DNA of 64,000 nucleotides from Aquabacterium sp. NJ1 (GTDB lineage Bacteria > Pseudomonadota > Gammaproteobacteria > Burkholderiales > Burkholderiaceae_C), in contig NZ_JRKM01000001.1 in NCBI RefSeq assembly GCF_000768065.1, positions 4,260,001 through 4,324,000 on the forward strand. Reading direction: 5' to 3'. Shown in pieces: positions 1 to 10,088 of this stretch (position 1 is the first letter of the stretch; each line of letters begins with the position of its first letter). The notes under the pieces were generated by a model. The model worked only from the letters and a program-made list of their open reading frames with translations, was not told the DNA's origin and did not search any database. The position numbers and the translations under genes are program-made.

Positions 1-184
1 GCTCGGGCGGGCGCGCTTCGTCGGCCAGCTGGGTTGAAAAGCGCAGGGCCAGTTCACCGCGAAAGCCAAAGCGCGAGGGCTTGTGCGTCATGCCCTTGAA
101 CACGGGGTTCTGCAGATAGCGACCTTTGTCCAGTCGGCCAAACACCGTCTGTTCAATGGGATTTTGCTCGATGGTCACGGTCAT
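1..184 (-). CDS. N-terminal part of an unidentified protein divergent from nifH
   Basis: An open frame reads from an ATG at 184 down through the window edge, so only about 61 N-terminal residues are visible and the gene is partial. It begins MTVTIEQNPIEQTVFGR and has no signal peptide or membrane segment in the visible part. An AAGGA ribosome-binding site lies just upstream of the ATG. I do not recognise the family. It is transcribed away from nifH, and a sigma-54-like promoter (258-272) faces it, which suggests it belongs to the nitrogen-fixation regulon. That regulon membership is inferred from position and promoter only. Confidence 0.6.
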   Translation of the reverse strand, partial: MTVTIEQNPIEQTVFGRLDKGRYLQNPVFKGMTHKPSRFGFRGELALRFSTQLADEARPPE

Positions 185-233
185 GGTCAGTCCTTAAGAG
201 TGGACGCGAACGGGTGTGTGAAGGGTGTTCGCG

Positions 234-247
234 CTTGTTGAAACAAG
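234..247. repeat. short inverted repeat in the nifH upstream region
   Basis: CTTGTT-GA-AACAAG is a perfect 6-bp inverted repeat. It lies at the predicted transcription start of the divergent minus-strand gene, so it could be an operator or a 5' leader hairpin. No protein can be assigned to it. Confidence 0.3.
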
Positions 248-257
248 ACCCTTCAAT

Positions 258-272
258 GCAATCGGCATACCA
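258..272 (-). promoter_or_regulatory. candidate sigma-54 promoter facing the gene divergent from nifH
   Basis: Read on the minus strand the bases are TGGTATGCCGATTGC followed by A. This fits the degenerate sigma-54 pattern TGGYAY-N5-TTGCW with GG and GC at the correct 10-bp spacing. The predicted start would be about 60 bases before the ATG at 184. The NifA-type site at 415-430 is about 150 bp upstream, within the normal range. Confidence 0.5.
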
Positions 273-414
273 GTGCGGCCCACACTGTTGACCACACCGC
301 GTCCAGCCTGTGTTCACGCAGTGTTTCCCACGCACGCACGTGTTTTCCAGCCTGGTGTCGCTTGTGCGACCAGGCGCTTCCGTCATGTGTCGTTCGCGAC
401 GTGATGCGGTGTTT

Positions 415-430
415 TGTCAGCTTTCAAACA
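415..430. promoter_or_regulatory. NifA upstream activator sequence (TGT-N10-ACA)
   Basis: TGTCAGCTTTCAAACA is a perfect match to the palindromic NifA binding consensus TGT-N10-ACA. It lies about 80-95 bp upstream of the nifH -24 element, the normal distance for NifA acting through DNA looping, and is placed so that it could also serve the minus-strand promoter at 258-272. Confidence 0.8.
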
Positions 431-480
431 ATGCCCGGGAGGGCTGTGTTTGAGACGTAAAAAAGCCATTTCCCTAGCTG

Positions 481-1537
<1,057 letters not shown>

Positions 1538-1544
1538 TGCCACA

Positions 1545-1582
1545 AGAGGGGGGCCGGGGGCCCTCCCTCCGAACCCCCCTCT
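1545..1582 (+). terminator. G/C-rich hairpin between nifH and nifD
   Basis: AGAGGGGGG and CCCCCCTCT form a perfect 9-bp stem around a G/C-rich loop, immediately after the nifH stop. No U-run follows, so it is more likely an mRNA-stabilising or attenuating structure that lets nifH be more abundant than nifDK than a full terminator. That role is inferred from other nif operons. Confidence 0.55.
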
Positions 1583-1609
1583 GAATGATTGAAAGACCGG
1601 AGTCACACC

Positions 1610-3064
1610 ATGAGCATGACCGTTGAAGAACGCAAGGCCACCAACAAGGCCTTGATTGATGAAGTCCTCAAGGCCTATCCAGAGAAGATGGCCAAGCGCC
1701 GCGCCAAGCACCTGGGCACCTTTGAAGAAGGCAAGCCTGATTGCGGCGTGAAGTCCAACATCAAGTCCCTGCCCGGTGTGATGACCATCCGCGGCTGCGC
1801 CTACGCCGGCTCCAAGGGCGTGGTGTGGGGCCCGATCAAGGACATGATCCACATTTCGCACGGCCCCGTGGGCTGTGGCCAGTATTCATGGGCTGCGCGT
1901 CGCAACTACTACATCGGCGTGACCGGTGTGGACACTTTCGTGACGATGCAGTTCACGTCCGACTTCCAGGAAAAGGACATCGTGTTCGGCGGTGACAAGA
2001 AGCTGGAAAAGATCGTGGACGAGATCCAGGAACTGTTCCCCTTGAACAAGGGCATCTCGGTGCAGTCCGAGTGCCCAATCGGCTTGATCGGTGATGACAT
2101 CGAGGCCGTGTCCAAGAAGAAGTCCAAGGAACACAACAACCACACCATCGTGCCGGTGCGTTGCGAAGGCTTCCGTGGCGTGTCCCAGTCGCTGGGCCAC
2201 CACATTGCCAACGACGCCATCCGCGACTGGGTGTTCGATGGCAAGACCAAGAAGGAGCACGAGTTTGCTTCGACGCCGTATGACGTGGCCATCATCGGCG
2301 ACTACAACATCGGTGGCGACGCCTGGTCCAGCCGCATCCTGCTGGAAGAGATGGGCCTGCGCGTGATCGCGCAATGGTCGGGTGACGGCACCATCGCCGA
2401 GCTGGAAAACACGCCCAAGGCCAAGCTCAATGTGCTGCACTGCTACCGCTCGATGAACTACATCAGCCGCCACATGGAAGAGAAGTACGGCATCCCATGG
2501 GTGGAGTACAACTTCTTCGGCCCCACGATGATCGAGAAGTCGCTGCGCGAGATCGCTTCGCACTTCGATGACACCATCAAGGCCAAGGCTGAAGAGGTGA
2601 TCGCCAAGTACAAGCCGCTGATGCAGGCCGTCATCGACAAGTACAAGCCTCGTCTGCAAGGCAAGAAGGTCATGCTGTACGTGGGTGGCCTGCGCCCCCG
2701 CCACGTGATCGGTGCTTACGAGGATCTGGGCATGGAAGTGGTCGGTACCGGCTACGAGTTCGGCCACAACGACGACTACCAGCGCACCACGCACTACATC
2801 AAGGACTCCACCTTGATCTATGACGACGTGACCGGCTACGAGTTCGAGAAGTTCGTCGAGAAGATCAAGCCTGATCTGATCGGCTCGGGCATCAAGGAAA
2901 AGTACGTCTTCCAGAAGATGGGTGTGCCCTTCCGCCAGATGCACAGCTGGGACTACTCCGGCCCTTATCACGGCTATGACGGCTTTGCCATCTTTGCTCG
3001 TGACATGGACATGGCCATCAGCAGTCCGATCTGGGGCCTGACCAAGGCGCCCTGGAAGAACTGA
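1610..3064 (+). CDS. nifD: nitrogenase molybdenum-iron protein alpha chain NifD
   Basis: 484-residue alpha subunit of the MoFe protein, which holds the FeMo-cofactor where N2 is reduced. P-cluster ligands are C63, C89 (in [10 protein letters not shown]) and C155 (in [12 protein letters not shown]). The FeMo-co ligands are C278 (in [12 protein letters not shown]) and H445 (in [12 protein letters not shown]). The residues equivalent to Q191 and H195 of Azotobacter are present in [14 protein letters not shown]. Length is normal. The ATG at 1610 follows a CCGGAG site; a second ATG two codons on is possible. Starts 72 bases after nifH and is presumably co-transcribed with it. The presence of these FeMo-co ligands and of nifENV nearby indicates the molybdenum enzyme. 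Confidence 0.98.
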   Translation: MSMTVEERKATNKALIDEVLKAYPEKMAKRRAKHLGTFEEGKPDCGVKSNIKSLPGVMTIRGCAYAGSKGVVWGPIKDMIHISHGPVGCGQYSWAARRNYYIGVTGVDTFVTMQFTSDFQEKDIVFGGDKKLEKIVDEIQELFPLNKGISVQSECPIGLIGDDIEAVSKKKSKEHNNHTIVPVRCEGFRGVSQSLGHHIANDAIRDWVFDGKTKKEHEFASTPYDVAIIGDYNIGGDAWSSRILLEEMGLRVIAQWSGDGTIAELENTPKAKLNVLHCYRSMNYISRHMEEKYGIPWVEYNFFGPTMIEKSLREIASHFDDTIKAKAEEVIAKYKPLMQAVIDKYKPRLQGKKVMLYVGGLRPRHVIGAYEDLGMEVVGTGYEFGHNDDYQRTTHYIKDSTLIYDDVTGYEFEKFVEKIKPDLIGSGIKEKYVFQKMGVPFRQMHSWDYSGPYHGYDGFAIFARDMDMAISSPIWGLTKAPWKN

Positions 3065-3080
3065 AGAACCTGACCCCCTT

Positions 3081-3110
3081 GATGCCTTCGGCATCGTCCC
3101 CCCATGGGGG
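3081..3110 (+). repeat. two adjacent hairpins in the nifD-nifK spacer
   Basis: GATGCC-TTC-GGCATC (3081-3095) is followed at once by the palindrome CCCCCATGGGGG (3099-3110). The spacer of about 145 bases between nifD and nifK is long for this operon and otherwise holds no frame of interest. The hairpins may stabilise or process the nifHDK message; no function can be shown from sequence. Confidence 0.5.
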
Positions 3111-3210
3111 AACGGCCCTCTTGGGGCGGCCCGGCGAGGGCCAGTCGCCCCTCGGTGAACACCGTTCCTCACTAGGCAAGAACTGAATTGCAACGCACTG
3201 GAGAAGCACC

Positions 3211-4767
3211 ATGCCGCAAAGCGTCGACAAGATCCTCGATCACGAACACCTGTTCCGTGAGCCGGAATACCAAACCATGCTCGAAGGCAAGAAGGCCTTC
3301 GAGTTCAACCACGCGGACGACAAGATCAAACAGATCGTCGAGTGGACCAAGACCGAAGACTACAAAGAGAAGAACTTCAAGCGTGATTCTCTGGTGGTCA
3401 ACCCCGCCAAGGCTTGCCAGCCGCTGGGTGCCGTGTTCGTGGCCAATGGCTTTGCCAGGACCATGAGCTTCGTGCACGGCTCGCAAGGTTGCGTGGCTTA
3501 CTACCGTTCGCACTTCTCGCGTCACTTCAAGGAGCCGACATCGTGCGTGTCGTCCTCGATGACGGAAGACGCAGCCGTGTTCGGTGGCCTCAACAACATG
3601 ATCGATGGCCTGGCCAACACCTACAACCTGTACAAGCCCGACATGATCGCCGTGTCGACCACGTGCATGGCCGAGGTGATCGGTGACGACTTGAATGCCT
3701 TCATCAAGACATCGAAGGAAAAGGGCAGCGTGCCGGCCGACTTCGACGTGCCCTTCGCGCACACGCCTGCCTTCGTGGGCAGCCACGTGACCGGTTATGA
3801 CAATGCCCTGCTGGGGGTGCTGCAGCACTTCTGGGATGGCAAGTCGGGTACCGCACCGGCCCTGACCCGTACGCCCAACGAGTCGATCAACTTCATTGGT
3901 GGCTTCGACGGATTCGTCGTGGGCAACATGAAGGAAATCAAGCGCATCTTCGAACTCTTCGGTGCGGAATACACCGTGCTGTGCGACCCGTCCGAGGTCT
4001 GGAGCACGCCCACCGATGGCGAGTTCCGCATGTATGAAGGCGGTACCACCAAGGCCGAGGTCGAACGTGCGCTGAACGCCAAGGCCACCATCGTCTTCCA
4101 GGAGTTCTGCTGCGAGAAGACCATCAAGTACCTGAAGGAAAAAGGCCAGGAGGTCGTGGCGCTGAACAGCCCGATCGGCGTGGCGGGCACCGATGCCTTC
4201 GTGATGGCCTTGTCTCGCCTGACCGGCAAGCCTGTACCCGCCGCACTGGAGAAGGAGCGTGGCTTGCTCGTGGACGCCATGGCCGACAGCCAGGCCCACC
4301 TGCATGGCAAGCGCTATGCCCTGTATGGCGACCCTGACCAGATGCTGGGCCTGACCCAGTTCCTGCTGGAGTTGGGTGCCGAGCCGGCTCATGTGCTGGC
4401 CACCAATGGCGACGACAAGTGGGCTGACAAGGTGCAAGCCTTGTTCGATGCTTCGCCTTATGGCAAGGGCTGCAAGGCTTACCCCAAGCGCGACCTGTGG
4501 CACATGCGCTCGCTGCTGCACACGGAGCCGGTGGACTTCCTGATCGGCAACACCTACGGCAAGTACCTGGAGCGTGACACAGGTGCGCCCCTGATCCGCC
4601 TGGTGTTCCCGATCTTTGACCGCCACCACTACCACCGTCTGCCCACATGGGGCTATGAAGGTGCGCAGCGTGTGCTGGTGAACCTGCTGGACGAGTACTT
4701 CGAAACGCTGGACGCCAACACCATTGTGCCGGGCAAGACCGACTATTCCTACGACATCATCCGTTGA
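3211..4767 (+). CDS. nifK: nitrogenase molybdenum-iron protein beta chain NifK
   Basis: 518-residue beta subunit of the MoFe protein; with NifD it forms the alpha2-beta2 enzyme and shares the P-cluster. P-cluster ligand cysteines are C69 (in [11 protein letters not shown]), C94 (in [11 protein letters not shown]) and C152 (in [12 protein letters not shown]). The long N-terminal extension typical of the Mo-type beta chain is present ([12 protein letters not shown]). A GGAG site precedes the ATG at 3211. It ends just before two hairpins (4769-4852), so expression of the genes beyond may be reduced relative to nifHDK. Confidence 0.98.
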   Translation: MPQSVDKILDHEHLFREPEYQTMLEGKKAFEFNHADDKIKQIVEWTKTEDYKEKNFKRDSLVVNPAKACQPLGAVFVANGFARTMSFVHGSQGCVAYYRSHFSRHFKEPTSCVSSSMTEDAAVFGGLNNMIDGLANTYNLYKPDMIAVSTTCMAEVIGDDLNAFIKTSKEKGSVPADFDVPFAHTPAFVGSHVTGYDNALLGVLQHFWDGKSGTAPALTRTPNESINFIGGFDGFVVGNMKEIKRIFELFGAEYTVLCDPSEVWSTPTDGEFRMYEGGTTKAEVERALNAKATIVFQEFCCEKTIKYLKEKGQEVVALNSPIGVAGTDAFVMALSRLTGKPVPAALEKERGLLVDAMADSQAHLHGKRYALYGDPDQMLGLTQFLLELGAEPAHVLATNGDDKWADKVQALFDASPYGKGCKAYPKRDLWHMRSLLHTEPVDFLIGNTYGKYLERDTGAPLIRLVFPIFDRHHYHRLPTWGYEGAQRVLVNLLDEYFETLDANTIVPGKTDYSYDIIR

Positions 4768-4768
4768 C

Positions 4769-4852
4769 GTAGGCGCATCTGCCTACTGCGCGGGGCGATC
4801 TGGGGTTCGCTGTGCTCGCCATACGGGTGTATGGCTGCGCGCTGCGAACCCC
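4769..4852 (+). repeat. tandem hairpins after nifK, one nested and 51 bases long
   Basis: Directly after the nifK stop is GTAGGC-N6-GCCTAC (4769-4786). Sixteen bases on, GGGGTTCGC (4802-4810) pairs with GCGAACCCC (4844-4852), and inside it GCCATAC-GGGT-GTATGGC (4819-4836) forms a second perfect stem. There is no T-run, so this is not a classic terminator. It looks like an mRNA 3'-end protector or an extragenic palindromic element between nifK and the downstream genes. Confidence 0.6.
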
Positions 4853-4932
4853 ACCTCGACCCGCTCGCTACGGCATCTGCGCCCACGTCAAAGGCCATTT
4901 TGTTGACGTTTGATGAATGTTTGATGGGGTCA

Positions 4933-5253
4933 ATGAACATGAACACGTATGTCAAGACGACGCAAGACGGCCGCAAGGTGGAAGTGATCGATGGGTGGTT
5001 GTGCTTGGGCGGCGCGCGCGAAGCGGACACGCTGGTGCCGTTGATCGAACACCCCAATCGCCAGGCCATTTCGAAAGCGGTGCCCGGTGCAACGCACATG
5101 GGGGGGCGCATCCCGCTGCGTCATGACGAGGCTGCGATTGCGCAAGGCGCGATGGACGTGGCCAAGCGCGATTTCGCCAATGACCCGGTTGCCATCGCGG
5201 AACGGTTCCGCAAGGTGGTGTGGGCCAAGGCTCAGCTTGAAGGCGTGGAGTAG
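4933..5253 (+). CDS. conserved-looking protein of unknown function between nifK and nifE
   Basis: 106-residue soluble protein starting MNMNTYVKTTQDGRK, with no signal peptide, membrane segment or cysteine motif (a single Cys in GWLCLGG). The frame is open upstream to 4831, but that part overlaps the hairpin region, so the ATG at 4933 (or 4924) behind a GGGG stretch is preferred. I do not recognise the family. It is first of three same-strand genes lying between nifK and nifE, where other diazotrophs carry nifT, nifY or small accessory genes; it is not NifT by sequence. A nitrogenase-linked role is inferred from position only. Confidence 0.7.
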   Translation: MNMNTYVKTTQDGRKVEVIDGWLCLGGAREADTLVPLIEHPNRQAISKAVPGATHMGGRIPLRHDEAAIAQGAMDVAKRDFANDPVAIAERFRKVVWAKAQLEGVE

Positions 5254-5285
5254 TCGGCCTGTTGGTGGCCAGGTAGGAGCGCAGC

Positions 5286-5798
5286 ATGATCTTTGTGGTC
5301 GAGGTTCCTCATGTCGGCGAGCCCCGTGCGTGGTTCGCCTTTCACGGCGAAGACCTGTTGAACAAGGTCGTGCTGGATGACCCGCTTCAATCCTGGGAGA
5401 TCTACGACACCGCGACGGCGCGCGAGTTGTTGGCGATGGTGGGTGCACAACCCGATACGCCGCAAGCGCGCAGTGCCTTTCCGGGCATCTGTCGGCTGGC
5501 CGATGAATATGGCTTGGACACGGCGCTTTACCGAGCGGACCATGCGCTGGAACGTGGTTGTTACCAGCCCGATGCGGTGAGCATCGAGGCGGCTTGTGAA
5601 GCCGCACTCCAGCGCCGTGTGTCGGCTGATCCCGCGCAGGGCCCATTGAGGGATGTGCGCGTGTACTGGTCCGAGCCGCAGGCCGTGCTGGCCACGGAGG
5701 CCAAGGATGACCCGCTGTTCACCGCTCCCGGCGGCTGGCGATCGCTGCATGCCTTGCGTGAGCAACTGCTGGCGCTGGATGTGCTGGCCGAGAACTGA
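5286..5798 (+). CDS. protein of unknown function in the nif cluster
   Basis: 170-residue soluble protein, MIFVVEVPHVGEPRAW at the start, with no transmembrane segment or metal-binding motif that I can see. The sequence is moderately acidic and mixed alpha/beta in appearance. A GGAGCGCAGC stretch precedes the ATG. It follows the preceding unknown gene by 32 bases and precedes the YkgJ-like gene by 12, so the three are probably one transcript with nifHDK or from an internal promoter. I cannot name a family; a role in nitrogenase assembly or protection would be a guess from context. Confidence 0.7.
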   Translation: MIFVVEVPHVGEPRAWFAFHGEDLLNKVVLDDPLQSWEIYDTATARELLAMVGAQPDTPQARSAFPGICRLADEYGLDTALYRADHALERGCYQPDAVSIEAACEAALQRRVSADPAQGPLRDVRVYWSEPQAVLATEAKDDPLFTAPGGWRSLHALREQLLALDVLAEN

Positions 5799-5810
5799 TG
5801 AGGCCTGGCC

Positions 5811-6557
5811 ATGTCGGTTGAAGCCTTGAGTTCGCTGGACTTCTTCCAGCAATTGCAAACGCATTTCAGCCAGATATGGCAGGCACTGCGTGGGCGGTCC
5901 GAGTTGCTGGACACGCTGTTGATGCGTGCCTGGCAGAGCTTCGATCTCAACGTGGCCAGCCAATGTGAGGGCCTGCCCGCGCTGGATTGCCACAAGGGCT
6001 GCGCTACCTGCTGCACCTTGCGTGTGACGGCCACGGCGCCCGAGGTGTTCATGCTGGCACGCTTTATCCGGGCGGTGACGCCGGGCTTGATGAAGCATGG
6101 TGTGGACCTGCGCGCGCAGATCGCGCAAGCCAATGACGTGACCTGTGGGGTGGGTGAGGCCGGTCGCGTCGCCGCACGCCAGCGTTGCCCTTTCATTGCG
6201 CAGGGCGCGTGCGTGGTGTACCAGGTTCGCCCGCTGGCCTGTCGCGGCCTGGCCTCTTATGACCGCAAGGCCTGTGCACAGGCAGCGTCCTGCCGCATTG
6301 ATGAGATCCCGTATTCGGAACCGCACATGCAGGTGCGCAGCCTGGTGCAGAACGCCTTGCAATCGGCCATGCGCGACGCGGGGGTGGCCTGGGGCAATTA
6401 CGAGCTCAACCAGGCCTTGTTGACGGCACTGGACGACGACACCCTGGAGGCCCGTTGGCTGGCCGGTGAGGACGTGCTGAACGCAGCCCTGGTGGAAGAG
6501 GTGTCTGCGCAGGAGATGGCGCATGCCTTTGACCTGCTCAAGCCGGCCCATGGCTGA
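5811..6557 (+). CDS. YkgJ-type cysteine-cluster protein
   Basis: 248-residue soluble protein of the YkgJ/CxxCxxCC zinc- or iron-chelating family. The signature is C60-x3-C64-x2-C67-C68 (DCHKGCATCC), followed about 70 residues on by RCPFIAQGACVVYQVRPLAC, which supplies the second half of the metal site. A further pair of cysteines lies in the KACAQAASC stretch. Family members bind a metal or Fe-S cluster, but the function of most is unknown. It sits between nifK and nifE with two unknown genes upstream. A metallocluster or redox role in nitrogenase biology is a reasonable inference, not shown. Confidence 0.85.
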   Translation: MSVEALSSLDFFQQLQTHFSQIWQALRGRSELLDTLLMRAWQSFDLNVASQCEGLPALDCHKGCATCCTLRVTATAPEVFMLARFIRAVTPGLMKHGVDLRAQIAQANDVTCGVGEAGRVAARQRCPFIAQGACVVYQVRPLACRGLASYDRKACAQAASCRIDEIPYSEPHMQVRSLVQNALQSAMRDAGVAWGNYELNQALLTALDDDTLEARWLAGEDVLNAALVEEVSAQEMAHAFDLLKPAHG

Positions 6558-6661
6558 GCTTGCCGCGTGTTGGCGACTTCCCGACACAGCCTGTCGAGTT
6601 TGTTGTCTCAAAGAGGTCGATGCCAGGGCGCTCAAAGCCTGCTCACCAGGGCAAGCGAGGT

Positions 6662-6677
6662 TGGCACCGTTTGTGCA
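6662..6677 (+). promoter_or_regulatory. candidate sigma-54 promoter of nifE
   Basis: TGGCACCGTTTGTGCA matches TGGCAC-N5-TTGC with one mismatch (first T of the -12 element is G) and correct GG-GC spacing. It lies about 32-47 bp before the nifE ATG at 6709. A near match to the NifA site, TGG-N10-ACA with one mismatch, is at 6571-6586, about 75-90 bp upstream. Confidence 0.65.
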
Positions 6678-6708
6678 ATGACAACGTCAATCCCACAAGG
6701 AGTTCAGC

Positions 6709-8202
6709 ATGTCCGTATCGCTCAAGCAAAAGATCGCCGAAGTATTCGACGAGCCCGGTTGCGACAAGAACCAGGGCAAGAGCGAGAAGGAGCGCAAGAA
6801 GGGTTGCACCAAGCAACTCTCGCCCGGTGCGGCAGCCGGTGGTTGTGCGTTTGACGGCGCCAAGATCGCGTTGCAACCCATCGTGGATGTGGCCCACCTC
6901 GTTCACGGCCCTATTGCTTGCGAAGGCAACAGCTGGGACAACCGTCACAGCTATTCATCGGGCTCGCAGCTCTACCGCACGGGCTTCACCACCGACATCA
7001 ACGAACTGGATGTGATTTATGGCGGCGAGAAGCGCCTGTTCAAGTCCGTGCGCGAGATCATCGAGAAGTACAACCCGCCCGCCGTCTTCGTCTACCAGAC
7101 CTGTGTCACGGCCTTGATCGGCGATGACATCGAAGCCGTCTGCAAGAAGGCCTCCGAGAAGTTCGGCAAGCCGGTGATCCCTGTCAACAGCCCCGGTTTT
7201 GCCGGCCCCAAGAACCTGGGCAACAAGCTGGGTGGCGAGTCCGTCCTGGATTACGTCATTGGCACCGAAGAGCCCGAGTTCACCACGCCGTACGACATCA
7301 ACATCATCGGCGAGTACAACCTTTCTGGTGAGCTCTGGCAGATCAAGCCGCTGCTCGACGCGCTGGGCGTGCGCATCCTGTCCTGCATATCCGGTGACGG
7401 CCGCTACCACGAGGTGGCCAGCAGCCACCGTGCCAAGGTCAACATGATGGTGTGCTCCAAGTCGATGATCAACATCGCCACGCGCATGCAGCAGAAGTGG
7501 GGCATCCCGTACTTCGAGGGCTCGTTCTATGGTATCGGCGACATGAGCGACACCCTGCGCCAGATCGCGCGCTTGCTGGTGCAGACGGGTGCGGGCGCCG
7601 ACCTGATCGATCGCACCGAGCGCCTGATCGAAGTCGAAGAAGCACGTGCCTGGAAGCGGCTGGAGAAGTACAAGGCGCGGCTCAAGGGCAAGCGCGTGCT
7701 GCTGATCACCGGCGGGGTGAAGAGCTGGTCCGTGGTGTCGGCCCTGCAGGAAGTGGGCATGGAGATCGTGGGCACCTCGGTCAAAAAGTCCACCAGGGAA
7801 GACAAGGAAAAGATCAAGGAGATCATGGGGGATGACGCCCACATGATCGACGACATGACGCCGCGCGAGATGTACAACATGCTGCGCGATGCCCGGGCCG
7901 ACATCATGTTGTCCGGTGGTCGCTCTCAGTTCATCGCGCTCAAGGCCCGTATGCCCTGGCTGGACATCAACCAGGAGCGCTACCACCCGTACGCCGGCTA
8001 CGAAGGCATGGTCGAACTGGTGGAGGAGATCGACAAGGCGCTTTACAACCCCGTGTGGGAGCAGGTGCGCATCCCAGCACCTTGGGACGAGGTGGACGCG
8101 GGCATGCTGGCTGCCGAGCCCTTTGTGCCACCGGCCAAGGCCGAAGGGCAGGGCGGCGGCCAACATGGTCATGACCATGGTCACCAACACGCACATGCCT
8201 GA
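6709..8202 (+). CDS. nifE: nitrogenase iron-molybdenum cofactor scaffold protein NifE
   Basis: 497-residue paralogue of NifD; with NifN it forms the scaffold on which the NifB cofactor is matured to FeMo-co before delivery to apo-NifDK. The conserved cluster-binding cysteine regions are visible: [23 protein letters not shown] and [12 protein letters not shown], and a later [13 protein letters not shown] corresponds to the cofactor cysteine segment. AGGAG ribosome-binding site precedes the ATG. The C-terminus carries a histidine-rich tail ([14 protein letters not shown]) not needed for the fold, possibly metal-binding. Starts the nifENX unit, probably from its own sigma-54 promoter. Confidence 0.98.
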   Translation: MSVSLKQKIAEVFDEPGCDKNQGKSEKERKKGCTKQLSPGAAAGGCAFDGAKIALQPIVDVAHLVHGPIACEGNSWDNRHSYSSGSQLYRTGFTTDINELDVIYGGEKRLFKSVREIIEKYNPPAVFVYQTCVTALIGDDIEAVCKKASEKFGKPVIPVNSPGFAGPKNLGNKLGGESVLDYVIGTEEPEFTTPYDINIIGEYNLSGELWQIKPLLDALGVRILSCISGDGRYHEVASSHRAKVNMMVCSKSMINIATRMQQKWGIPYFEGSFYGIGDMSDTLRQIARLLVQTGAGADLIDRTERLIEVEEARAWKRLEKYKARLKGKRVLLITGGVKSWSVVSALQEVGMEIVGTSVKKSTREDKEKIKEIMGDDAHMIDDMTPREMYNMLRDARADIMLSGGRSQFIALKARMPWLDINQERYHPYAGYEGMVELVEEIDKALYNPVWEQVRIPAPWDEVDAGMLAAEPFVPPAKAEGQGGGQHGHDHGHQHAHA

Positions 8203-8214
8203 GAGGGCTTGACC

Positions 8215-9669
8215 ATGGCCAAGACGCTCGAGTCCAAAAAAGCCTGTGCGGTCAACCCGCTGAAGATGAGCCAGCCCCTGGGCGCGAGCTATGCCTTCAT
8301 GGGGCTGGACAGTTGCATGCCGGTGATGCACGGCTCGCAAGGTTGCACCTCCTTTGGTCTGGTGCTGCTGGTGCGCCATTTCAAAGAGGCCATTCCGCTG
8401 CAGACCACGGCCATGAACGAGGTCACCACCATCCTGGGTGGTTACGAGAACATCGAAACGGCGCTGCTCAACATCAAGAAGCGCGCCGCGCCGCGCATCA
8501 TCGCCATCTGCTCCACGGGCCTGACCGAAACCAAGGGCGACGACGTGGTGGGCTACCTCAACATGGTCCGCAAACGCAAGCCCGAGCTGGACGACACGGC
8601 GCTGATCTACGTGTCCACGCCAGACTATGTCGGGGCCTTCGAGGACGGCTGGCGCCATGCGGTGACGGGCATCATCCAGCACATCGTGCCTGACACATCG
8701 GCCAACCCTGTGGTGGGGCAGGCGGCCAGGCAGGTCAACGTGCTGCCGGGCTGTCACCTCACGCCGGGTGACCTGGAAGAAATCAAGCAGATGCTCGATG
8801 ACTTCGGCCTGAGCGCCATCATGCTGCCGGATGTGTCCGGCTCACTGGACGGCCACATCCCGCCGGACTGGCGCGGCACCACGCTGGGCGGCACGAAGCA
8901 CGATGACATCCTGCGCATGGGCGAGTCCATCGCCACGCTGGCCATTGGCCAGCAGATGCAAGATGCCGCAGAAGCCTTGCAGCAACGTACCGGCGTGCCT
9001 TACGAGCTGTTTGACAGGCTGACCGGGCTGGCCTGCAATGACCGCTTCCTGATGACACTGTCCAGGCTGAGCGGCAAGCCGGTGCCACAGAGGTACCGTC
9101 GCCAGCGCAGCCAGTTGCTGGACGCCATGCTGGATGGCCACTTCTACCTGGGCCACAAGAAGGTGGCCATTGGCGCAGAGCCCGACCTCTTGTTCGCTGC
9201 AGGCAGCCTGCTGCACGAAATGGGCGCCGAGCTGCACACCTGTGTGACCACGACCCACTCGCCGGTACTCGACAAGCTGCCCGCAGAAACCGCGCTGATC
9301 GGCGACCTGGAGGATCTGGAGAAGGGCGCTGCCGAGTGTGATTTCATGATGACGCACTCGCATGGCCGCCAGGCGGCGGAGCGTCTGAACAAGCCCTTCT
9401 TCCGGCTTGGATTCCCCATTTTCGACCGCATCGGCAATGCGCACCGCCTGATGGTGGGTTACCGCGGCACGCGCCAGTTCATCTTCGAGGTGGCGAACCT
9501 GATGATGGCCCACATCCCTCACGCCGTGCCCGATACCTGGCCCTTGCCAGATGCCGCCCAACGTGTGGCCATGCCTTCGCAGGCGGTGGCCGAGTTGCCC
9601 TGGCCAACCGGGCCTCAACGTGGCAACGCTCAATCCGAACCCAGGACCACTGATGGAGTCACCCCATGA
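8215..9669 (+). CDS. nifN: nitrogenase iron-molybdenum cofactor scaffold protein NifN
   Basis: 484-residue paralogue of NifK and partner of NifE in the alpha2-beta2 FeMo-co scaffold. Diagnostic parts are CAVNPLKMSQPLGASYAFMG near the N-terminus, then MHGSQGCTSFG and ICSTGLTETKGDD. As in other NifN, the second and third P-cluster-type cysteine sites differ from NifK. The ATG at 8215 follows GAGAGGG and gives MAKTLESKKAC; a TTG two codons upstream is less likely. It starts 12 bases after nifE and its stop overlaps the nifX start (ATGA). Confidence 0.97.
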   Translation: MAKTLESKKACAVNPLKMSQPLGASYAFMGLDSCMPVMHGSQGCTSFGLVLLVRHFKEAIPLQTTAMNEVTTILGGYENIETALLNIKKRAAPRIIAICSTGLTETKGDDVVGYLNMVRKRKPELDDTALIYVSTPDYVGAFEDGWRHAVTGIIQHIVPDTSANPVVGQAARQVNVLPGCHLTPGDLEEIKQMLDDFGLSAIMLPDVSGSLDGHIPPDWRGTTLGGTKHDDILRMGESIATLAIGQQMQDAAEALQQRTGVPYELFDRLTGLACNDRFLMTLSRLSGKPVPQRYRRQRSQLLDAMLDGHFYLGHKKVAIGAEPDLLFAAGSLLHEMGAELHTCVTTTHSPVLDKLPAETALIGDLEDLEKGAAECDFMMTHSHGRQAAERLNKPFFRLGFPIFDRIGNAHRLMVGYRGTRQFIFEVANLMMAHIPHAVPDTWPLPDAAQRVAMPSQAVAELPWPTGPQRGNAQSEPRTTDGVTP

Positions 9670-10088
9670 AAGTCGCATTCAGTACGCAAGACAAGCAGCG
9701 CGTTGACGCGCACTTTGGTTGGGCCAAGAACATTTCGGTCTACGACGTCACCCCCGAGGGCTACCACTTTGTCGAGAACTTCGAGTTCGGAGGCAAACTG
9801 GAGGAAGACGGCGACGAGGACAAGCTCGCGCCCAAGCTCGAGGCCATCAAGGACTGCGCCATCCTGTATGTGGCGGCCATTGGTGGTTCGGCCGCGGCCC
9901 GTGTGGTGGCGGTGAAGATCCACCCGATCAAGGTGCCTCAGCCCGAGCCCATCCTGGGCATCCTGGAAAAACTGCAGGAGGTGCTCAAGGGCACCCCGCC
10001 CCCCTGGTTGCGCAAGGCCCTTCAAAAGGGTTCCGAAGCGCTCGCCACCCACTTTGATGAAGATGAAGACGAGGTCAAACATGGCTGA
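9666..10088 (+). CDS. nifX: nitrogen fixation protein NifX
   Basis: 140-residue protein of the NifX/NifY/NafY dinitrogenase iron-molybdenum cofactor-binding family. It holds or passes NifB-co and the VK-cluster between NifB and NifEN. The family start is clear: [20 protein letters not shown], followed by the [17 protein letters not shown] segment. The C-terminus is acidic ([10 protein letters not shown]). The start overlaps the nifN stop by four bases, showing translational coupling. Confidence 0.95.
   Translation: MKVAFSTQDKQRVDAHFGWAKNISVYDVTPEGYHFVENFEFGGKLEEDGDEDKLAPKLEAIKDCAILYVAAIGGSAAARVVAVKIHPIKVPQPEPILGILEKLQEVLKGTPPPWLRKALQKGSEALATHFDEDEDEVKHG

Noticed and set aside
234-247. Inverted repeat upstream of nifH as an FNR/Anr site
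   Set aside because: It does not match TTGAT-N4-ATCAA.
1886-3193. Long open frame antisense to nifD (435 codons)
   Set aside because: It is a high-GC shadow of nifD with repetitive Val/His/Leu composition and no domain.
3172-4635. Long open frame antisense to nifK
   Set aside because: Same codon-mirror effect; no ribosome-binding site or recognisable domain.
4933-5253. Reading the gene after nifK as nifT
   Set aside because: Length and sequence do not match NifT, which is about 70 residues with a different start.
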